Assembly (NCBI GenBank): GCA_030616165.1
Contig: JAUWXV010000182.1
Coordinates: 1 to 7,682 of the forward strand
Source of the DNA: a bacterium
GTDB lineage: Bacteria > SM23-31 > JAUVVT01
Reading direction: 5' to 3'
Length of the DNA: 7,682 bases
Within the stretch, counting starts at the first letter, position 1. The number at the start of each line of letters is the position of its first letter. The translations under genes and the position numbers were made by a program. Shown here in pieces: positions 6,132 through 7,682 of the stretch. Below the pieces are notes generated by a model. It was not told where the DNA came from. It did no database searches and was given only the letters and a program-made list of their open reading frames with translations.

Positions 6132-6437
6132 ATGATGAAAAATATGAAAAGAATTGAGGAGATAAAAGATATTATTAAACAACATAAGCAGGAATTAGAA
6201 GATAAATTCAAAATTAAAGAAATAGGTATATTTGGATCTTATGTAAGTGGGAAGTATAGAAAGAAAAGCGATATTGATATTCTTGTTGAGTTTAAAGAAC
6301 CTGTGGGATTTTTTAACTTTTTGGATTTGGAAGAATACCTTAAGAACCTGCTTGAGACAAATATCGACCTCGTATCTAAAAAAGCATTAAAACCACATAT
6401 TGGGGAATATATTCTAAAAGAGGTGATTTATATATGA
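6132..6437 (+). CDS. mntA: MntA-type nucleotidyltransferase antitoxin
   Basis: This 101-residue protein is a minimal nucleotidyltransferase of the MNT/MntA family. The signature GSx10DxD is intact: GS at 35-36 and D47-I-D49, with the third acidic residue at D79 (NIDLV). Known MntA antitoxins transfer AMP from ATP to a tyrosine of the partner HEPN toxin and so silence it. The length fits the family. Start choice is open: ATG occurs at 6132, 6135 and 6144, none with a strong Shine-Dalgarno, and the last would give the more usual MKRIEEIK start. The stop overlaps the hepT start by 4 nt (ATGA), the normal arrangement of this toxin-antitoxin pair. Base composition is very AT-rich, consistent with an acquired module. 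Confidence 0.9.
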   Translation: MMKNMKRIEEIKDIIKQHKQELEDKFKIKEIGIFGSYVSGKYRKKSDIDILVEFKEPVGFFNFLDLEEYLKNLLETNIDLVSKKALKPHIGEYILKEVIYI

Positions 6438-6778
6438 GAAAACGAGATTATCGGGATTATATCGAGGACATTGTAGATTCGATAAATGATATTGAGTTGT
6501 TCACTGAAAATATGACTTTTAAAGCTTTCAATAAGGACAAAAAAACAATAAACGCTGTTATAAGAAGTATCGAGGTTATTGGAGAGGCAGCAAAAAAAAT
6601 CCCCAAACTTATTAGAGATAAACATCCTTCTATTCCTTGGAAGAAGATAACGGGAATGAGAAATAAACTGATACATGAATACTTTGGGGTTGATATTGAG
6701 GTTTTATGGGCGACTGTGAAAGAAGATATCCCCTTACTAAAATCATTAGTTCAAGATACCTTGAAAAGTTTAGGCTAA
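6434..6778 (+). CDS. hepT: HepT-type HEPN ribonuclease toxin
   Basis: This 114-residue, all-helical HEPN protein carries the catalytic motif RNKLIHEY (R76, H81, Y83), the RX4HXY form of HepT toxins. R and H form the RNase site, and Y is the residue adenylylated by MntA in studied pairs. All key residues are present, so the toxin looks functional. Family features upstream are also seen: a first helix YRDYIEDIVDSIN and VIRSIEVIGEAAKKIP (residues 42-57). It is translationally coupled to mntA by ATGA overlap, with AGAGGTGAT upstream of its ATG. The stop TAA shares a base with an ATG that begins a possible small third gene. Confidence 0.92.
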   Translation: MRKRDYRDYIEDIVDSINDIELFTENMTFKAFNKDKKTINAVIRSIEVIGEAAKKIPKLIRDKHPSIPWKKITGMRNKLIHEYFGVDIEVLWATVKEDIPLLKSLVQDTLKSLG

Positions 6779-6873
6779 TGAACTGTGAATTAAAGAAAAA
6801 AGAAATTGTAGAAAGAATAGCTCCCGCAAAGGGCGGGCAATGGAGGATTATTGAAAACGACAAGTTAATTTAA
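6778..6873 (+). CDS. Possible 31-residue protein coupled to hepT
   Basis: An ATG overlapping the hepT stop codon (TAATG) opens a frame of 31 codons ending in TAA, beginning MNCELKKKEIVERIAPAKGG. It is basic at the N-terminus and shows no membrane segment. The stop-start overlap is typical of translational coupling, but no Shine-Dalgarno is visible and the length is close to chance. Part of the frame lies over a GC-rich hairpin (CCCGC 6823-6827, GCGGG 6833-6837). It could also be the remnant of a longer gene start, or non-coding. Confidence 0.28.
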   Translation: MNCELKKKEIVERIAPAKGGQWRIIENDKLI

Positions 6874-6902
6874 TTAAAAAACCCTTAAAGTAAATATCCC
6901 AA

Positions 6903-6938
6903 TTGTCAAGAACTCTTTTAGTATTTTAGTAATTTTTT
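6903..6938 (-). promoter_or_regulatory. Promoter-like motif similar to the cassette promoter upstream region
   Basis: The stretch TTGTCAAGAACT, followed by a T-rich segment ending TAATTTTTT, closely resembles 3747-3783. Read on the minus strand it offers an A-rich tract and then TTCTTGACA (a -35), but no acceptable -10 at 16-18 nt. If active it would run antisense into hepT. It is more likely a decayed copy or a chance shared -35 context. Confidence 0.3.
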
Positions 6939-6978
6939 CATAGCATCGCCCGTTAACGCGTCTCTCCTAACAATGATA

Positions 6979-7069
6979 ATCCGTATCATCCGTGCAATCT
7001 GTGGATACCTTCTCTCTGTCTATCTCTGTCTCTCTGCGTCCTTGCCCCTTGGGTCTGTGGTTAATTTAT
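6979..7069 (-). repeat. Dispersed intergenic repeat, copy 3
   Basis: The first 40 bases (6979-7018) are identical to 5926-5965. The rest is CT-rich (CTCTGTC repeated) and ends in a GGTTAATTTA segment resembling the end of copy 2. With copy 2 it forms direct repeats about 1 kb apart that flank the whole mntA-hepT operon. Confidence 0.75.
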
Positions 7070-7152
7070 TGTAATCTTTTAAATCCGAGATTACACAAAG
7101 TTTCCTAATTCCCCCCCCGACTTTACCAAAATATTCTCACATATCTACTAAC

Positions 7153-7178
7153 AGACTGAACATATTCGGTCTATTTTT
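7153..7178 (+). terminator. Terminator-like hairpin in gene-free region
   Basis: Eight-base arms AGACTGAA (7153-7160) and TTCGGTCT (7165-7172), with one G-T pair and a 4-nt loop, are followed by ATTTTT. This is the form of an intrinsic terminator on the plus strand, about 280 bp after the last plus-strand frame. The stretch 7070-7152 holds only AT-rich DNA and a tract of eight C (7111-7118). Confidence 0.35.
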
Positions 7179-7254
7179 CTGTTTTCAAATACAGACAGAA
7201 TACAACAAGAATATTTTAAGGTTTCTGTATAATTGGAAACTGCCATTCCGTTAT

Positions 7255-7374
7255 TTAATATTCATCACAAAAATCATAAAAATGCTTTACTTTAACTTTT
7301 GTATATCTTACATTAAAATTACCTGAAATTTCAAATTCAAGTACTTCTTTTCCAATTGTCTAATTGAATTTCAT
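7255..7374 (-). pseudogene. Possible decayed small gene
   Basis: In one minus-strand frame an ATG (7374-7372) opens MKFN, then TAG, then 34 sense codons reading like real protein (TIGKEVLEFEISGNFNVRYT and on to a YDFCDEY end) before TAA. Without the TAG it would be a 39-residue protein. There is no Shine-Dalgarno, and in AT-rich DNA this could be chance. The alternation of charged and beta-type residues is the only support. Confidence 0.2.
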
Positions 7375-7460
7375 AATAACAATTTAAATAAATTTGGCGC
7401 ATAGTTTGTATTTATTGCAAAATCAATTTTAGTATTGTGTTTTATAAATAATATGATTGG

Positions 7461-7599
7461 ATTGTGCATACATGAAAAAAAGTATAAATTCTCGGCTATT
7501 AAGGATTGGATTACCGACTGCGCGGGAATGACAGAGGTACTATCGAAAAAAGAATTATCATTCCTGCGAAAGCATGAACCTATTTCATGTATGCACAAT
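7461..7599. mobile_element. MITE-like element with 17-bp terminal inverted repeats
   Basis: Perfect 17-bp terminal inverted repeats (ATTGTGCATACATGAAA at 7461-7477, its complement at 7583-7599) bound a 139-bp unit without coding capacity. Inside, GCGCGGGAATGACAG (about 7519-7533) and TCATTCCTGCGAAAGCATGAACC (about 7558-7580) are imperfect inverted copies of each other, of the widespread TCATTCC-GCGAAAGC palindromic type. No clear target-site duplication is seen. The whole unit can fold into one long hairpin, as non-autonomous miniature elements or structured intergenic repeats do. No transposase is in the window. Confidence 0.65.
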
Positions 7600-7677
7600 A
7601 TAGTTTGATTTTTTACAATTATTATATCATTTAATTTAAGGAACATAACATTAGTAACAACATCCGGAGGTTATGAT

Positions 7678-7682
7678 ATGAA
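7678..7682 (+). CDS. Start of a gene running off the right edge
   Basis: A strong ribosome binding site (CCGGAGG, 7664-7670) lies 7 nt before an ATG at 7678, of which only five bases are in the window. Another ATG at 7673 is only 2 nt from the site and therefore unlikely. Nothing can be said about the product. Confidence 0.5.

Noticed and set aside
6428-6863. Minus-strand frames opposite hepT
   Set aside because: They are shadows of a gene with an intact HEPN catalytic motif.
5926-7069. CRISPR array from the repeated segments
   Set aside because: Only three copies about 1-2 kb apart with genes between; no regular short spacers and no cas genes.
7371-7646. 91-codon open frame on the minus strand
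   Set aside because: It runs across the MITE-like element; its CFRRNDN and SVIPAQ segments are translations of the repeat palindrome, not a gene.

Overview
The window is AT-rich bacterial DNA with standard start signals: several genes have a clear GGAGG-type ribosome binding site 5-8 nt before the start, and there are TTGACA-type sigma-70-like promoters. I see no ribosomal or other phylogenetic marker, so I do not name a phylum. The Tat-type signal peptide, the MntA-HepT pair and the many dispersed palindromic repeats fit a repeat-rich environmental genome.

Left half (1-3753, minus strand, read right to left): a phage-like virion gene cassette under its own well-formed promoter (3725-3753). 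The order is a GTG-started coiled-coil protein (3185-3658), a small decoration-like protein (2748-3140), an HK97-fold major capsid protein (1516-2580), a beta-rich protein with a signal peptide (1023-1505), a second beta-rich protein with a hydrophobic N-terminus (323-889), and the first 76 codons of a small protein that leaves the window (1-228). The order coiled coil, decoration, capsid resembles the lambda Nu3-D-E block. No portal, terminase or protease gene precedes it, because the DNA upstream is non-coding and then carries unrelated plus-strand genes. Behind three of the genes, 0-4 nt after the stop codon, lies a related two-hairpin repeat element.

Middle (3754-5750): a repeat-containing spacer, then two plus-strand genes. 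The first is a Tat-exported PHP/amidohydrolase-like protein (4285-5181) in which several usual metal ligands appear to be replaced. The second is a small membrane protein (5318-5686). Each is followed by an inverted repeat.

Right (5750-7682): an MntA-HepT (MNT-HEPN) toxin-antitoxin operon (6132-6778) with its own promoter and a 4-nt gene overlap. A possible 31-codon gene is fused stop-to-start behind hepT. The module sits between two copies of a dispersed repeat that share 40 identical bases. The last 800 bp are almost gene-free and hold that repeat copy, a terminator-like hairpin, a possible decayed small gene, and a MITE-like element with perfect 17-bp terminal inverted repeats. A new plus-strand gene begins at the very right edge.

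The three blocks (virion cassette, host-like genes, toxin-antitoxin) do not form a visible pathway. The most unusual parts are the isolated capsid cassette with secreted partner proteins and the hairpin elements docked on its stop codons.
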